Shown here in pieces: positions 7,195 through 17,027 of a stretch of 64,000 nucleotides of DNA (within the stretch, counting starts at the first letter, position 1; each line of letters starts with the position of its first letter). The DNA is from Alistipes sp. GTDB taxonomy: Bacteria; Bacteroidota; Bacteroidia; Bacteroidales; Rikenellaceae. The notes below the pieces were generated by a model that saw only the letters and a list, made by a program, of their open reading frames with translations, ran no database searches and had not been told where the DNA came from. The translations under genes were made by a program, and so were the position numbers. The DNA lies in the NCBI GenBank assembly GCA_021202985.1, contig JAJQCA010000046.1, forward strand, positions 81,217 to 145,216, written 5' to 3'.

Positions 7195-10008
7195 ATGAAA
7201 AAAATATTACTCATTATAGCCCTGACGGTGGTACCGGCGGTATCGCTGTGGGCGCAGAGCGTTCAGGGGTACGTCTATGACGAAACTTCCCGGGAACCGC
7301 TCATCGGAGCCACTGTAATATACCTCAACAGGGGTGAGACCACCGGTGTATCTACCGACCAGAACGGTTTCTATAAGATAGACGTGCCGGACGGCGGGGC
7401 AAACCTCGTGTTCTCGTATATCGGTTACGAAGACCAGACGGTGCCGGTAGTTGTGGGCGCGCGTGAAACCGTCACCCGCGACATCTATATGAAGGCGGAA
7501 GTGCAACTGCTGCAAAGCGTGGTGGTCAGCGCCGGCCGTTTCGAACAGAAACTGAGCGAACTTACCGTGTCGATGGACGTGCTTCGCAAGGAAGATGTCT
7601 CGAGGCAGATACCGACCAGCCTCGCGGACGTGCTGGCCAAGCTGCCGAGCGTCGACGTGAACGACAACCAGCCCTCCATCCGCGGCGGAGCGGGATGGAC
7701 CTACGGTATCGGTTCCCGCGCGCTTGTGCTGGTGGACGGTATGTCCGTACTCGGTGCGGCCAACGGCGCCATAAGCTGGAATATAATACCGATGGAGAAC
7801 GTGGAGCAGGTGGAGGTTATCAAAGGCGCCTCGTCGGTGCTGTACGGTTCCTCGGCGCTCAACGGGCTTATCAACGTGCGCACGGGCCGTCCCGGACTGG
7901 TACCGAAAACCAATATAAAATACTACGCCGGTATTTACGGCAACCCGTCGAACGAAGAATATATCTGGTGGGACAAGGCTTTATGGAAAGAGGGCAAGCA
8001 TGAAGTGAAGCCGTTCCTTCGCAGCTCGGTATTCTCCGGGGTACGCAACCCGATGTACGAGGGTATCGACGTGTCGCACGCTCGCCGTATCGGTAACTTC
8101 GACGTTACGCTCGGACTCAACTTCCTAAATGACGAAGGGTACCGCGACCAAGGTTACCGCAAACGTTTCCACCTGGGCGGTACGGTTACTTACCACCAGC
8201 CGAGTGTGGACATAGTTAACTACGGGGTCAACTATAACTTTATGACCGACAAATACGGGGACTTCCTCGTATGGCGCTCGGGCGCTCAGCCCCTCCAGGC
8301 TTCGGCCGTAACCACCATGGGCCGCGAGGGTAACACCTTCAACATCGACCCGTTCTACAACTACATCAACACCCGCAATAATACGGCTCACCGTTTCAAA
8401 GGCCGCTTCCAGTACGAGGGCGACAATATCGTATCCGGTTCACAGAAGTCCCTCACGGAGATACTCGCAAATATGGGTACCGATTACCAGGGAGTACTCG
8501 ACCTGGTGGATAACTTCACGGGCGGTGGCGACCTTCTGGGATGGCTGATGCCCGCTCTTCCGGGGCTTGCAGAGGGTAACCTCAACAGCATCCTCGGTTG
8601 GGGTCTGGACGAACTCAACAAGGTATTCCCCAACGCGTCGACAGCCGACTATATCGACCTTATCGGATTCCTTATGAGCAACGGCCTGCCGCTGGGAGAC
8701 TCTTCGGAGCTTGTACCCTGGCTGGTGAACGCCCTGGACCCCAAAGAGGAAAAGGCCGTGGTGAGCAAAAACTACACCTACTACGCCGACTACCAGTTCA
8801 ATAAGAAAATCGGCAACGCCCAGATTACCGCCGGTACCACCTACCACCACGTGACGAACAACTCCGCGGTTACGGGTAACCACCAGAGCGACAACATTTC
8901 CCTGTTCTTCCAATACGACCACCGTTTCTGGGACCGCCTGAGCCTTTCGTTGGGTATGCGTGCCGAGTACTACCGCGTGGACGACCATAAGAAAGAAGCC
9001 AAGACCAAAATGTTCGGCACGGAGCTGCCGTTCAAACCCGTCTTCCGCGGAGGTTTGAACTACCAGCTTGCCGAATACACCTTCCTCAGAGGGTCCGTGG
9101 GGCAGGGCTACCGTTATCCGTCCCTTACGGAGAAATATGCCCGTAAAGATATCGGGGGCGCGGGTGTGTTCCCGAACAAGGAGCTGAAGGCGGAAACTTC
9201 GCTCAATGCCGAGATAGGACTGGTGCAGGGTTATAAAATCGGGCCTTTCCAGGGCTTCGTGGATATAGCCGGGTTCTATACCTACTACAAGAACATGATT
9301 GAATTCCGGTTAGGTTTCTTCGAGGACTTCGGGGACTACAACATGCTTAACAGTTTAGACCAGTTGATTGGCGCGCTTATGGGCGGTAACCCCCTCGGAC
9401 TGGGAGCCAACTTCTACAATGTTGACCGGGCGCGTATCTACGGTATCGACCTTTCCACCAACGGTACGTATAACATCGCACCGGGTATGAAGTTCCTCTA
9501 CAACCTCGGCTATGTATATATCGAACCTACCGACCCGGACTATAAGAAGAAGAACGCTATCGAAGATACCTACACCGACCCTCTCCAGATGAAGGAGAAA
9601 TCAAATCCGTCCAAGTACCTCAAATACCGCCAAAAACACACTTTCAAAGGCAGTATCGACTACGAATGGAACCGTATCACTCTCGGCACCAACTTCTCAT
9701 GGAAGAGCCGTACCCTTGCTACGGACTACATTTTCCTCGACGAGAGGACCCACGAGTATTATGAGGTTATGGATTTCGTACGTGACATTCTGTTCGGCGT
9801 GGGCAGCGACGGTGAGACCTTCGCCGAATACTGGAAACGGACCAATACCGATTACTGGCTGTGGGACCTTCGCTTCGGTGTAAAGGCATCCGATAAGCTC
9901 CGGTTCCAGGTGTCGGTGAACAACGTCCTGAATAAGGAGTACTCGATCCGGCCGATGGCCCTCGGACCTCCCCGGACCTATGTGTTCACCATCGGCTACA
10001 CGTTCTGA
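7195..10008 (+). CDS. TonB-dependent outer membrane receptor with CarboxypepD_reg-like domain
   Basis: A signal peptide (to SLWAQ) is followed by a CarboxypepD_reg-like domain (VQGYVYDETSREPLIGATV, about residues 22-105), a plug domain (LADVLAKLPSVDVN, IRGG, VLVDGMSV, VEQVEVIKGASSVLYGSSALNGLIN) and a beta-barrel ending in YVFTIGYTF with a terminal aromatic residue. At 937 residues it is not a SusC (usually about 1000 or more, with a SusD partner). Residues about 414-520 interrupt the barrel with a hydrophobic, helix-like insertion (LLGWLMPALPGLAEGN). It is the second gene of an operon with a lipoprotein and is followed by a terminator. The substrate is unknown. Confidence 0.88.
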   Translation: MKKILLIIALTVVPAVSLWAQSVQGYVYDETSREPLIGATVIYLNRGETTGVSTDQNGFYKIDVPDGGANLVFSYIGYEDQTVPVVVGARETVTRDIYMKAEVQLLQSVVVSAGRFEQKLSELTVSMDVLRKEDVSRQIPTSLADVLAKLPSVDVNDNQPSIRGGAGWTYGIGSRALVLVDGMSVLGAANGAISWNIIPMENVEQVEVIKGASSVLYGSSALNGLINVRTGRPGLVPKTNIKYYAGIYGNPSNEEYIWWDKALWKEGKHEVKPFLRSSVFSGVRNPMYEGIDVSHARRIGNFDVTLGLNFLNDEGYRDQGYRKRFHLGGTVTYHQPSVDIVNYGVNYNFMTDKYGDFLVWRSGAQPLQASAVTTMGREGNTFNIDPFYNYINTRNNTAHRFKGRFQYEGDNIVSGSQKSLTEILANMGTDYQGVLDLVDNFTGGGDLLGWLMPALPGLAEGNLNSILGWGLDELNKVFPNASTADYIDLIGFLMSNGLPLGDSSELVPWLVNALDPKEEKAVVSKNYTYYADYQFNKKIGNAQITAGTTYHHVTNNSAVTGNHQSDNISLFFQYDHRFWDRLSLSLGMRAEYYRVDDHKKEAKTKMFGTELPFKPVFRGGLNYQLAEYTFLRGSVGQGYRYPSLTEKYARKDIGGAGVFPNKELKAETSLNAEIGLVQGYKIGPFQGFVDIAGFYTYYKNMIEFRLGFFEDFGDYNMLNSLDQLIGALMGGNPLGLGANFYNVDRARIYGIDLSTNGTYNIAPGMKFLYNLGYVYIEPTDPDYKKKNAIEDTYTDPLQMKEKSNPSKYLKYRQKHTFKGSIDYEWNRITLGTNFSWKSRTLATDYIFLDERTHEYYEVMDFVRDILFGVGSDGETFAEYWKRTNTDYWLWDLRFGVKASDKLRFQVSVNNVLNKEYSIRPMALGPPRTYVFTIGYTF

Positions 10009-10030
10009 CGGTAGAAGGTAATAGATACAA

Positions 10031-10058
10031 AAGCCCGCTCCGGCGGGCTTTGTTATTT
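10031..10058 (+). terminator. Rho-independent terminator after the TonB receptor gene
   Basis: The stem AAGCCCGC/GCGGGCTT with loop TCCG is followed by TGTTATTT, 22 bp after the stop codon. Confidence 0.8.
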
Positions 10059-10059
10059 A

Positions 10060-10310
10060 GGTTAATATCATCCCGGGGAGCTGTGATATACCGCTGGTAA
10101 TAATTGGAGATAAATATAAAATACAGATTCTTCGCTGCGCTCAGAATGACATTATGGTTATCCCGGGAGCTGTAAAACGACAAAGGATTCTTCCCTGCGC
10201 TCATAATGACATTCTTTGACATCCCGAGAAACCGTAAGTGACGAATTATCTGCCGCTGGTTAGAAGACAGCAAAGAAAAATTGAAAGTCAGATTCTTAGC
10301 AGCATTTAGA
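10060..10310. repeat. Cluster of degenerate dispersed repeat units
   Basis: At least three imperfect copies of a unit close to GATTCTTCGCTGCGCTCA followed by GAATGAC are seen (near 10128, 10178 and 10290), interleaved with units starting CATCCCGGGGAGC or ATCCCGAGAAACC and ending near ACGACAAAGG. Related copies lie at 21.4 kb and 34.45 kb. Such 'attcttcgct...cagaatgaca' units are widespread in intergenic DNA of Bacteroidales, as I recall, so this is a small non-coding repeat family and not a gene. Confidence 0.65.
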
Positions 10311-10375
10311 CTGATATATGATTTATCGGAGGTGCCGCCACGCGCGAAACCGACGGTGGATAAACGCCCGGTGCT

Positions 10376-10894
10376 CTACTGGTCGCCCAGCTCCTCGGCT
10401 TCCGGGTCGTCCACACCGGCTGTACCGTATCGCAGGAAGGTTTCGAGGGAGATATTCTCAGGCTCGGGAATCAGGAAAGCCTTGGGGAAAGTATCCTTTA
10501 TCCGGCCCCACAAGATAATGGCCTCCTCCTTTGTAAGACAATACCCCGCCGTAACGCGGAAATAAGGCACGTCGTATTTGAGGTCCACCGGAATCTCGGG
10601 ATAGATTTCGCGGAACCGGTTCAGCGTGGAATATGCATTGGCCCGGGCGTTCTGCGAGTTGTCGAAGAAAATCCTCACGCGGTAAGCGCTGATGGTCGAA
10701 CTGCGGCGCGAAGAACCGGCCATGCGGAGTATGGAGGCCGCTTCGCCGCTTTCGGTTACCGTCACCCTCGACCCGCCGGGACCGTCCGGCGCGGAGAGCC
10801 TATTGATAATAATACTGTTATCCTGGGCAGCAGCGGTGACATAAACCGCCAAAAGCAGGCAGCATGACGATAATAAACGGGTATAATAGTTCAT
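10376..10894 (-). CDS. Exported SPOR-domain protein
   Basis: A signal peptide (MNYYTRLLSSCCLLLAVYVTAAAQ) precedes about 40 residues of linker and a SPOR-like domain: YRVRIFFDNSQNARANAYSTLNRFREIYPEIPVDLKYDVPYFRVTAGYCLTKEEA. SPOR domains bind denuded peptidoglycan glycan strands, often at division sites. It is the last gene of a four-gene minus-strand run and starts 17 bp after the LEA-like lipoprotein gene. Its exact role is unknown; periplasmic location is inferred from the signal peptide. Confidence 0.75.
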   Translation of the reverse strand: MNYYTRLLSSCCLLLAVYVTAAAQDNSIIINRLSAPDGPGGSRVTVTESGEAASILRMAGSSRRSSTISAYRVRIFFDNSQNARANAYSTLNRFREIYPEIPVDLKYDVPYFRVTAGYCLTKEEAIILWGRIKDTFPKAFLIPEPENISLETFLRYGTAGVDDPEAEELGDQ

Positions 10895-10911
10895 ATCAGG
10901 GCGGTTGGAGA

Positions 10912-11364
10912 TTATCGGTCAAATATACTGATTAATCGCGAAAGGGGGGTATCCTCGAAATTAAAATCGATTTTGGCGGCACCGGCCTTCACCCGGGTCT
11001 CGCCCCTCACAAGGATACGGTCGGGGTCGAAACTCCCGCCCGACAGGAGGGGTGCGGCGGCCAGCGGGTTGGAAATCCTCATGCGGATGGGAAGTGTAAC
11101 GGAAGTGACGGACCTCTTGCGGATTACAACCGGACCGGTCAGCATCAACTCCCCGATTCGGCCGGCCGAGGTGCTGACGGTAAACCTGCCGCTCTGGATC
11201 TTTATATTCTTCCCCGATTTATTTTGAACGCTCAGCGTTACCACCGGAGTGGAGAGCGATTCGAGCCGCAGTTCTTCCAACTCGAGGATTTGTATGTCGC
11301 CCTCCCGAATGCATGAAGAGGTAAGGGCGGTAAAAAACAAGAGTATTAAACCGAATTTGCGCAT
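10912..11364 (-). CDS. Small LEA-like lipoprotein of unknown function
   Basis: I place the start at MRKFGLILLFFTALTSSC, giving a signal peptide with a somewhat atypical lipobox (TSSC); the track start at 11427 adds an implausible leader. The mature part (ELRLESLSTPVVTLSVQNKSGKNIKIQSGRFTVS) alternates beta strands in the manner of LEA14/WHy-type domains, with a characteristic NK/NP pattern. About 150 residues. It sits between ubiE and the SPOR gene in one operon. Function is unknown. Confidence 0.65.
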   Translation of the reverse strand: MRKFGLILLFFTALTSSCIREGDIQILELEELRLESLSTPVVTLSVQNKSGKNIKIQSGRFTVSTSAGRIGELMLTGPVVIRKRSVTSVTLPIRMRISNPLAAAPLLSGGSFDPDRILVRGETRVKAGAAKIDFNFEDTPLSRLISIFDR

Positions 11365-11434
11365 ATTATCATCTGTTTTCCCGTGCCGAGGCGACCGGTT
11401 TATCGACCGCACCGGCAAGTATGGCATTACTTTT

Positions 11435-12169
<735 letters not shown>

Positions 12170-12182
12170 AACTTAAATCATC

Positions 12183-13442
12183 TTACCTGTCCTGTTGTAA
12201 CCGCAGGGTGGCATCAGGACTGATGCGCGAAATTATCGTGGTCGGTACCGCCAGGAGGGCCACCAGCAGGACGAAAGTTCCCAGGTTGAGGTACAACCAC
12301 CACCAGAAGCCGAGGTCGACCGGCACCTCGGACAGGAAATATCCTGCCCGGTCGAGTTTCAGCCATCCCGTGCAGCGTTGCAGCAGGCAAATCCCTATCC
12401 CGGCCACATTCCCCCAGAGCAAACCTTTGCCGAGTATATACCCGGAGCGGATTACGAATATTCCCCGGAGGGAAGCGTTGTCCATCCCGAGGGATTTCAG
12501 GGTGCCTATCATACCGGTGCGCTCGAGAAGAATGATGAGCAGGGCGGAAATCATGTTCAGCAGCGACACCATAAGCATTATGACGATTATCACCGCCGCG
12601 TTCACGTTATGGGCTTTCAGCCAGTCGAACAGGTTGGGATAACGCTCCGTAATATCGAGCGCCATCAGAACCTCCCCCTCCGGTTTCTGCACCGCGAAAA
12701 CGGCGTCGTACACATCCTCGTAAAACCGCTCGTGGTTTCCTCCCGAGGAGTTAACCTCGTAACCAGTCACCTGACCCCCATCCCAGCCGTTGAGCCTCTG
12801 CACGTTTCGGATATCGGTCACCACCGTGACCATGTCCAGCTCTTCGAAGCCGGTATCATAGAGGCCCGTGAGTTTGAACAGGTCCCGTCGCGGCGGTCCG
12901 TCATGCCGTATGAAAAGCATTTCCAGCCTGTCGCCCACCCCGACCCCCAGCACAGAAGCCAGCGGAACCGACAGTATAACGTCCTTTGTCCGGTTTTCAC
13001 CTCCCACCTGTGGAAGCTCTCCCTCGGTCAGCGCTCCCTCGAAGAAAGACCAGTCGTAATCCGCGCCCGCACCTTTGAGAACAATGCCCTGCATCCGGTC
13101 GTTCGACCGGACAATACCCCCCTTTATGGCATACGGTTGAACGGCGGCGACGTTTGGTATAGCCCGCAGGGCTTCCTCCAACTCCGGATTTAGCGAAATA
13201 GGGGTGGTTTCGAACGAGGTGTTACCGTCGAGGTTCACTACCTGCACCTGCGCACCGAACCCGGTCACTTTTGCCGTAAGTTCCTTTTTGAATCCCGAAA
13301 TCACCGCCAGCGCAACAATCATTACAGCCGTCCCGATGGCCACGGTGGCCGTGGCTATACCCACCATGATATTACTGCGGCTTCGTCCGCCGCGGCCCGA
13401 TATCCGGCGCGCTATGAAAAATTCGGTATTCAGTTTCGGCAT
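12183..13442 (-). CDS. LolC/LolE-type ABC transporter permease (lipoprotein release)
   Basis: The start MPKLNTEFFIARRIS is preferred over the track start, which adds 11 residues. The protein has an N-terminal transmembrane helix (NIMVGIATATVAIGTAVMIVALAVISGF), a large periplasmic MacB-core-like domain of about 220 residues, and three C-terminal transmembrane segments including VSLLNMISALLIILLERTGMIGTLKSLGM, the FtsX/LolE hallmark. LolCDE-type systems extract lipoproteins from the inner membrane. The ATPase is not adjacent. Start of a four-gene minus-strand operon. Confidence 0.85.
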   Translation of the reverse strand: MPKLNTEFFIARRISGRGGRSRSNIMVGIATATVAIGTAVMIVALAVISGFKKELTAKVTGFGAQVQVVNLDGNTSFETTPISLNPELEEALRAIPNVAAVQPYAIKGGIVRSNDRMQGIVLKGAGADYDWSFFEGALTEGELPQVGGENRTKDVILSVPLASVLGVGVGDRLEMLFIRHDGPPRRDLFKLTGLYDTGFEELDMVTVVTDIRNVQRLNGWDGGQVTGYEVNSSGGNHERFYEDVYDAVFAVQKPEGEVLMALDITERYPNLFDWLKAHNVNAAVIIVIMLMVSLLNMISALLIILLERTGMIGTLKSLGMDNASLRGIFVIRSGYILGKGLLWGNVAGIGICLLQRCTGWLKLDRAGYFLSEVPVDLGFWWWLYLNLGTFVLLVALLAVPTTIISRISPDATLRLQQDR

Positions 13443-13755
13443 ATTACGGTAGCGGTTTTGCACTCTCCGTGCCACAGCGCAGGGTTTGCGCCGCAGACGC
13501 CTGCAAAGTAATACAAAATTTGTGAATACCCGGTATTTGTCCTACTTTTAACATTGGTTCGGGCTTTACCGCAGGCATCGGTCGGCGCCTTACCGGGCAC
13601 CCGCCGGGCCGGACCCTGCCAGCCTCTCCTGCGCCGGCCGAGATGCAGTGGCTGACAATGTTTTGAAACTTTACGAAACGCGCTTCGGAGGGGCCGAAGA
13701 TAGAAGAATCGAGTGTAAAGATGCCGCTTCCGGATGCGCGAACAGATTAAACGGT
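13443..13755. other. Divergent intergenic region, no gene seen
   Basis: This 313-bp stretch separates the minus-strand permease operon from the plus-strand SDR gene and must hold both promoters. I see only a near match to the -7 consensus on the minus strand (TTACTTTG near 13505) and no convincing repeat or RNA. Confidence 0.4.
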
Positions 13756-14541
13756 ATGATTATGGTACGGACAGTAATGGTAACGGGGGCCACCTCCGGC
13801 ATAGGCGAGGCCACCGCAAGGGCATTCGCCGGCGAGGGGGCCAACCTGATAATAACGGGCAGGCGCTGGGACAGGCTGAAGGCGTTGAAAAAAGAACTCG
13901 AAGCCGACCACGGTGTGGAGGTGCTCGCGCTGGCGTTCGACATCCGGGACAGGAAGCAGTGCGAATCGGCGGTCGACTCCATTTCGGGCGACCTCGCCAC
14001 AGTGGACGTGCTGGTAAATAACGCAGGTCTCGCCGCGGGTCTCGACCACTTCGAAGAGGGAGAGGTGAACGACTGGGAAATGATGATAGACACCAACGTG
14101 AAGGGCCTGTTGTACATCACCCGCCGGATAGTGCCGCGGATGGTAGCGGCCGGCGGAGGCCACGTGGTGAATATTGGCTCGATAGCCGGCACCCAGCCCT
14201 ACGAGAAGGGTGCGGTTTACTGCGCCTCCAAGCATGCGGTCCACGCATTGAGCCAGGGCATGCGGATAGACCTGCTCGGAAAAGGAGTGAAAGTCACCGA
14301 AATACGCCCCGGGATGGTGGAGACCGAATTTTCACTGGTCAGGTTCCACGGCGACGAGCGCCGGGCAGGGGGTGTTTACGACGGTGTAACGCCCCTCACG
14401 GGAGAAGACGTGGCCGAAGCGGTCCTCTGGGCCATAATGCAGCCGCCCCACGTGAATATAGACGAGATCGTGCTCACTCCCCTCGCGCAGGCAAATGCGT
14501 ACTACACGTTCCGACAAAAGGAACAGCCGGACGCAAAATAA
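13756..14541 (+). CDS. Short-chain dehydrogenase/reductase (YdfG-like SDR)
   Basis: A classical SDR with the NAD(P)-binding motif TGATSGIGEA near the N-terminus, GRR (suggesting NADP preference), NNAG, the catalytic Ser in NIGSIAG and YCASK for Tyr and Lys. PGMVETEFS and the C-terminal shape match the YdfG / 3-hydroxy acid dehydrogenase group. I start at MIMVRTVMVTG because the 36 residues before it in the track are not SDR-like. The physiological substrate cannot be told from sequence. Confidence 0.9.
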   Translation: MIMVRTVMVTGATSGIGEATARAFAGEGANLIITGRRWDRLKALKKELEADHGVEVLALAFDIRDRKQCESAVDSISGDLATVDVLVNNAGLAAGLDHFEEGEVNDWEMMIDTNVKGLLYITRRIVPRMVAAGGGHVVNIGSIAGTQPYEKGAVYCASKHAVHALSQGMRIDLLGKGVKVTEIRPGMVETEFSLVRFHGDERRAGGVYDGVTPLTGEDVAEAVLWAIMQPPHVNIDEIVLTPLAQANAYYTFRQKEQPDAK

Positions 14542-14665
14542 CTCCCGTCCGCAGCCGTTTCCTTTTCAGTAAGACCGGACGGTGACGCGGAATGGATTAC
14601 GGACGGGGGAGCGGTTACAGCCGGGATAATTATTGATTAACTGAAATAAACGAAAGGAGAAGATT

Positions 14666-15358
14666 ATGTATCCGATACTCGGTATCAACGCCGCATGGTG
14701 GCTGATAATTATAATCGGTGTGGCGGGCCTCATAGTACAGGCCAAATTGCAGTCGGTATTCAGCAAATATTCCAAGGTGCCGTTCCCGGGCGGCCTCACG
14801 GGCCGGGACATCGCCGAACGTATGCTGCGCGACAACGGCATCAGCAATGTAAAGGTGGTCGCCACCTCCGGGCAGCTTACCGACAACTTCAACCCCGCCA
14901 ACATGACCATAAACCTCAGCGAAGGGGTCTACAACAGCAGTTCCGTCGCCGCGGCGGCCGTCGCCGCCCACGAATGCGGCCACGCCGTGCAGCACGCACA
15001 GGGTTATGCACCCATTAAACTGCGCTCCGCGCTGGTACCGGTGATAAGTTTCACTTCCCGGTTCGCGATATGGGTAATTATAGCGGGTATCCTTGTGATT
15101 AACACTTTCCCGGCCCTGTTCTGGGTTGGTATCCTGATGATAGCGGCCTCGGCGCTCTTCTCGATAGTAACCCTTCCGGTGGAGTACAACGCATCCCACC
15201 GCGCCATGGAATGGCTTCGCGCCAGCCGCACCCTAAACGACCAGCAGCTCGGCGAGGCCCGCATCGCGCTCAACTGGGCTGCACGGACCTATCTCGTGGC
15301 AGCGTTAAGCGCCATCGCGACGCTCCTGTATTATATTTCATTCGCACGCCGCAATTAA
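14666..15358 (+). CDS. Membrane zinc metallopeptidase (YugP family)
   Basis: It has an N-terminal transmembrane segment (AAWWLIIIIGVAGLIVQ), a central HECGH zinc-binding motif in VAAHECGHAVQHAQGYAP (about residue 101), and further hydrophobic segments (FAIWVIIAGILVI, ALFWVGILMIAASALFSIVTLPVE). PVEYNASHRAMEWL is typical of the family. At 230 residues it is full length. The substrate is not known. dtd follows 69 bp later on the same strand. Confidence 0.9.
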   Translation: MYPILGINAAWWLIIIIGVAGLIVQAKLQSVFSKYSKVPFPGGLTGRDIAERMLRDNGISNVKVVATSGQLTDNFNPANMTINLSEGVYNSSSVAAAAVAAHECGHAVQHAQGYAPIKLRSALVPVISFTSRFAIWVIIAGILVINTFPALFWVGILMIAASALFSIVTLPVEYNASHRAMEWLRASRTLNDQQLGEARIALNWAARTYLVAALSAIATLLYYISFARRN

Positions 15359-15427
15359 TCCCGCCTCCCGGGCGTGGAGGGCGCGATAAAGAGAAAATTT
15401 TCCATCTTTGCGGAAAATTTTTTCTTT

Positions 15428-15880
15428 ATGCGGGTTGTCGTACAGAGGGTCCTTTCCGCGTCGGTAGCCATAGTCGGAGAGGTGGTTTCACAAATCGGGC
15501 CGGGGATGCTCGTTCTGCTGGGCGTGGAGCACGGCGATACGGACGAGGACGCCGTATGGCTAACGAGAAAACTGGCCGGACTGAGGATATTCGACGATGC
15601 GGACGGGGTGATGAACATCGACATCCGCGACTCGGGCGGGCAGGCGATGGTAGTCAGCCAATTTACCCTTCACGCCTCCACACGTAAGGGCAACCGCCCC
15701 TCCTACATACGGGCGGCTCCGGAACCGGAGTCGCGCCCCATGTACCGGAAGTTCGTCTCCATGCTCGAAGAGGCGACGGGGCGAGGCGTCGCCACCGGGG
15801 AATTCGGGGCGGATATGCAGGTGAGCCTGGTCAACGACGGACCGGTGACGATTATCATAGATTCTAAACTACGGGAATAG
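15428..15880 (+). CDS. dtd: D-aminoacyl-tRNA deacylase
   Basis: Dtd hydrolyses D-amino acids (and glycine) mischarged on tRNA. Family signatures are the start MRVVVQRVLSASV, the catalytic-region SQFTLHAS, and the C-terminal Gly-cisPro motif in NDGPVTIIID. I use the ATG at 15428, giving 150 residues, the standard size; the track's upstream start adds 18 unrelated residues. The last 12 bp overlap the 3' end of the convergent gene. Confidence 0.96.
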   Translation: MRVVVQRVLSASVAIVGEVVSQIGPGMLVLLGVEHGDTDEDAVWLTRKLAGLRIFDDADGVMNIDIRDSGGQAMVVSQFTLHASTRKGNRPSYIRAAPEPESRPMYRKFVSMLEEATGRGVATGEFGADMQVSLVNDGPVTIIIDSKLRE

Positions 15881-16735
15881 GTAGACGACGTCGCGGGTGG
15901 AGTCGTCCAGATTGTCAAAAAACCGGACAATCCGTTCTTCAATAAAATCTATCGCGGCATTCGCATTCAACGCCGCCTCGTACGCCGTGTAATCGTTGTC
16001 GCTCACGAACTTCTTCATGTTTTCCGAAATCTTTATTTTAAGGGATATCTGCTCGCGGTACATTTCCACGAACTCCAACGTACCCCTGCGGTCGTTCACC
16101 TCGGCAAGTACGGCTATCTCTTCGAGCAGGGCGTCCATCCTCTCCCAATGCCCATGGTACTGCTCCATCATATTGTAGCGGTCCTGTACCGGGCGGTAGT
16201 TGGGGCTTTCGAAGGCGCCCATAATCCGTTCGGCAGCCTCCTCGAGCCGGGCGACCTCCCGGAATTTTTCCCTTATCATATCGTCTTCGGGAGCGTTGTA
16301 CGGGTTCAGCTCGAGTATATAGACCGTGCCGATGAAGCATCCGAGTAGGACCACCGCCGTAGCGACTCCCGTGAGCGTGCCCCTCCACTTTGAGTACAGA
16401 CCCTGCCCGAGAGCCTTGCGTTCGCCTACTTCCGTTTCAAAATGCTTTTTGGAGAGGGTCGTATACATAAGGGCTACCAGCGTGTTTATAACGCTTGAAC
16501 CTACAGCGGGTAAAGCATCTCCCGCAATTAGACCGAAGGTAATCAGCCCCGCAAACAACAGCAGGGAGAGAACCAGCCATTTATTACCTTTACGGCGGTC
16601 GCCGAGGGCGATGAAGTTGCGGCGAAGCAGAAACCCTCCGGCTATCGGCGAACCGAAGAAAACAGCGATGCCGACGGAGCCGGAATCGTAGATTTTAACC
16701 GGTCCGGAACCGGAGGCTGTATGGGCAGGGGTCAT
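15869..16735 (-). CDS. Membrane protein of unknown function
   Basis: I do not recognise a named family. The N-terminal half has hydrophobic segments (GIAVFFGSPIAGGFLL, KWLVLSLLLFAGLITFGLIAG, VVLLGCFIGTVYIL), and the GSPIAGGFLLRRNFIALG motif recurs in Bacteroidales membrane proteins of unknown function. The C-terminal ~140 residues are charged, helical and probably soluble. The track start at 16762 is a TTG that overlaps a TATATTTG promoter box, so the ATG at 16735 is the better start. It converges on dtd with a 12-bp overlap. Confidence 0.65.
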   Translation of the reverse strand: MTPAHTASGSGPVKIYDSGSVGIAVFFGSPIAGGFLLRRNFIALGDRRKGNKWLVLSLLLFAGLITFGLIAGDALPAVGSSVINTLVALMYTTLSKKHFETEVGERKALGQGLYSKWRGTLTGVATAVVLLGCFIGTVYILELNPYNAPEDDMIREKFREVARLEEAAERIMGAFESPNYRPVQDRYNMMEQYHGHWERMDALLEEIAVLAEVNDRRGTLEFVEMYREQISLKIKISENMKKFVSDNDYTAYEAALNANAAIDFIEERIVRFFDNLDDSTRDVVYLFP

Positions 16736-16759
16736 CCGGATAAGTTTTACGGGTAGGCT

Positions 16760-16767
16760 CAAATATA
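16760..16767 (-). promoter_or_regulatory. Promoter -7 box for the membrane protein gene
   Basis: TATATTTG on the minus strand, 24 bp before the chosen ATG, matches TAnnTTTG exactly and argues against the upstream TTG start. Confidence 0.55.
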
Positions 16768-16991
16768 GCGCTTTCCGGTGAAAAAATATTCCGGCGGCAG
16801 GAAATTATGTCCTAATCGATTCGGGCGCCAGCTTCGGGACCGGGTGAAAAAATCGGCTCCGGAAGAGGAAACGCACTTTATGCGAATCGACCGTTCCGGG
16901 TATTGCCGTCACCCTTGTGCGTTACGGGGACAGTTCGGATGAAACTCCGGGCCGGCGGTGAAATTTCGGGCGGGATTACCGGGCAAAATAG

Positions 16992-16999
16992 TATATTTG
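16992..16999 (+). promoter_or_regulatory. Promoter -7 box for the MazG-like gene
   Basis: TATATTTG lies 28 bp before the ATG at 17028. The rest of the 16768-16990 interval shows nothing I can name. Confidence 0.5.
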
Positions 17000-17027
17000 C
17001 AAAGGTAATTTAACGGGGACAGGCGCT

